A stretch of DNA of 64,000 nucleotides, taken from contig NZ_NSKD01000001.1 in the NCBI RefSeq assembly GCF_002286965.1, positions 1-64,000 on the forward strand, given 5' to 3'. Positions within the stretch are counted from its first letter, which is position 1. The number at the start of each line of letters is the position of its first letter. This DNA comes from Halovibrio salipaludis. GTDB lineage: Bacteria; Pseudomonadota; Gammaproteobacteria; Pseudomonadales; Oleiphilaceae. The notes beneath the pieces were generated by a model. That model did no database searches. It was not told where the DNA came from and saw nothing but the letters and a program-made list of their open reading frames with translations. Shown here piece by piece: positions 62,682 to 64,000 of the stretch. A program made the position numbers and the translations under genes.

Positions 62682-63757
62682 CGCCCACTCGCCTGCACTT
62701 CCGGGAAATACTGGCGGGTCTGGTTCGCAATCCAAACCAGCCCCAGCATCAAGGGCACCTCAACCAGCACACCGACCACCGTGGCCAGTGCCGCCCCGGA
62801 CTGCAGCCCGAACAGTGAAATGGCCGCCGCCACCGCCAGCTCAAAGAAGTTGCTGGCGCCAATCATGGCCCCCGGCGCGGCCACGGAGTGGGGGACCTTC
62901 CAGGCCTTGGCCCAGCCATAGGCGAGCAGGAAGATGAGAACAGTCTGGACAATAAGCGGCACGGCAATCAGCGCGATATGCAGCGGATTCTGGAGAATCA
63001 CCTCACCCTGGAAGGCGAACAGCAGCACCAGGGTCAGGATCAGGCCAACGGGGGTTACCGGGCCCAACCGCTTCATGAAAACGTTATCGAAGTAATCAAT
63101 GCCCTTTCTGGCAATCACGTAGCGGCGCGTGGCATAGCCGGCCGTCAGGGGAATCACGATGTAGAGGAAGACTGAAAGCGCGATGGTGTCCCAGGGAACA
63201 ATGATGTTCGACAGCCCCAGAAGCACCATCACGATAGGGGCGAAGGCGAACAGCATAATGATGTCGTTCAGCGAGACCTGCACCAGGGTGTAGGCCGCGT
63301 CACCGCGCGTCAGGTAACTCCAGACGAACACCATGGCCGTGCAGGGGGCGGCCCCCAACAGGATGGCCCCGGCCAGGTACTGGCGTGCCATATCCTCGGC
63401 AATGAAGGGCGCGAACACCACCAGCAGGAAGAACCAGGCAATGGCAAACATGGTGAAGGGCTTGATCAGCCAGTTCACGGCGGTAGTAATAACCAACCCT
63501 TTGGGCTGACGGCGGACGCCCGCGATGGAGGCAAAATCCACCTGCACCATCATCGGGAAGATCATGGCCCAGATCAGGATCGCGACCGGGATCGACACCT
63601 GCGCGTACTCAAAGCGCGACAGCACATCCGGCACCACCGGCGCGAACTGCCCCAGGGCAATGCCAATCACAATCGCAAGTGCCACCCAGACCGACAGGTA
63701 GCGCTCGAACAGGCCCATACCCTCCTTGATGTTCGGGGTATCATCAGTGCTACTCAC
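62678..63757 (-). CDS. acr3: ACR3-family arsenite efflux transporter
   Basis: The 359-aa protein has ten predicted membrane helices of the BART superfamily. The conserved Cys lies in GAAPCTAMVFVWSYL near residue 137, and the conserved Glu in the ASNFFELAVA segment near 305. ACR3 expels arsenite using the proton gradient. It starts at GTG overlapping the arsC stop (GTGA), with GGAGG upstream. Confidence 0.95.
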   Translation of the reverse strand: MSSTDDTPNIKEGMGLFERYLSVWVALAIVIGIALGQFAPVVPDVLSRFEYAQVSIPVAILIWAMIFPMMVQVDFASIAGVRRQPKGLVITTAVNWLIKPFTMFAIAWFFLLVVFAPFIAEDMARQYLAGAILLGAAPCTAMVFVWSYLTRGDAAYTLVQVSLNDIIMLFAFAPIVMVLLGLSNIIVPWDTIALSVFLYIVIPLTAGYATRRYVIARKGIDYFDNVFMKRLGPVTPVGLILTLVLLFAFQGEVILQNPLHIALIAVPLIVQTVLIFLLAYGWAKAWKVPHSVAAPGAMIGASNFFELAVAAAISLFGLQSGAALATVVGVLVEVPLMLGLVWIANQTRQYFPEVQASGR

Positions 63758-64000
63758 GCTTGACCTCCATCAACTTCATCGCGGATCAGGGATTCAACCC
63801 GTGCCCTGATGTCATCCCGAACGGCACGGAACTGCTCCATAATCGTCTCGTCCGACCCCTGGGCTTTTGCCGGGTCCGGCAGTCCCCAATGGCGCTTTTC
63901 GGTACCCGGCGGCAGCATCGGACAGGACTCGTCCGCATCACCGCAGACCGTGACCACCAGATCCGCCCATTCCAGGTGCGCATCCGTCAGGATGGTGGAC
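63754..64000 (-). CDS. arsC: Arsenate reductase ArsC, C-terminal part (cut by window edge)
   Basis: The frame runs off the right edge and encodes the last 81 residues of a low-molecular-weight-phosphatase type, thioredoxin-coupled arsenate reductase. TVCGDADESCP holds the second and third redox cysteines, and EKRHWGLPDPAKAQG follows, as in Staphylococcus plasmid ArsC. The first catalytic Cys lies outside the window. It reduces arsenate to arsenite for export by the downstream ACR3 pump. Confidence 0.93.
   Translation of the reverse strand, partial: STILTDAHLEWADLVVTVCGDADESCPMLPPGTEKRHWGLPDPAKAQGSDETIMEQFRAVRDDIRARVESLIRDEVDGGQA

Overview
The window is GC-rich, densely coded DNA from a gammaproteobacterium. 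The gene neighbourhoods are classic for that class: ubiE-ubiJ-ubiB-hisI-hisE-tatABC-rsmE, ygfB-pepP-ubiH-ubiI, a ZapB-like gene with zapA, 6S RNA and ygfA, aroQ-accB-accC-prmA, and dusB-fis-purH-purD. Acidic proteins, two tandem ClC genes and a full nosRZDFYL cluster fit a salt-tolerant, denitrifying Ectothiorhodospiraceae or Halomonas-like organism. The genus cannot be fixed from this sequence.

Accessory DNA occupies about 1-6,540. The left part (1-3,400) looks like the end of an integrative element. It holds a recombination-directionality-factor-like gene, a YqaJ-type exonuclease, a DUF932 gene and a zinc-ribbon/glycine-zipper gene, all on the minus strand. Two of its intergenic gaps carry the same 15-bp motif fused to an intrinsic terminator directly before the next ribosome binding site. 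A second segment (3,681-6,539) is bounded by 47-bp direct repeats with one mismatch, which match the 3' end of a tRNA/tmRNA-like gene plus its terminator. Between the repeats lie an AT-rich membrane-protein gene, a broken tyrosine integrase, a broken SRAP (YedK) gene, a possible acetyltransferase and a 73-aa protein with a repeat-dense control region.

From 6,600 to 33,000 the chromosome is mostly housekeeping: a HAD phosphatase, a homocysteine S-methyltransferase, a metallophosphoesterase, a CDP-archaeol-synthase-like protein, fumC, ubiquinone biosynthesis, histidine biosynthesis, Tat export, two ClC proteins, division factors, 6S RNA, ilvA and a cytochrome c5.

From 32,200 to 45,200 the genes centre on copper and nitrous oxide. 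A sigma-54 activator without a sensor domain, a TauE/SafE-type copper-trafficking membrane protein and an OprC/NosA-type TonB copper receptor precede nosRZDFYL. The receptor has a candidate -24/-12 promoter with upstream inverted repeats, and nosR has an FNR/DNR-like box. The likely logic is copper uptake feeding the multicopper enzyme NosZ.

From 45,200 to 64,000 the genes are rpiA, an acyl-CoA dehydrogenase, ppa, a divergent pair of c-di-GMP proteins (a degenerate LapD-like receptor and an intact diguanylate cyclase response regulator), fatty-acid and purine synthesis genes, dusB-fis, two membrane proteins and an arsenic operon (arsC-acr3-CC/Se protein-arsH) that runs off the right edge.

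A recurrent layout feature is that convergent genes end almost on top of each other. Four pairs share the hexamer TGATCA as back-to-back stop codons.
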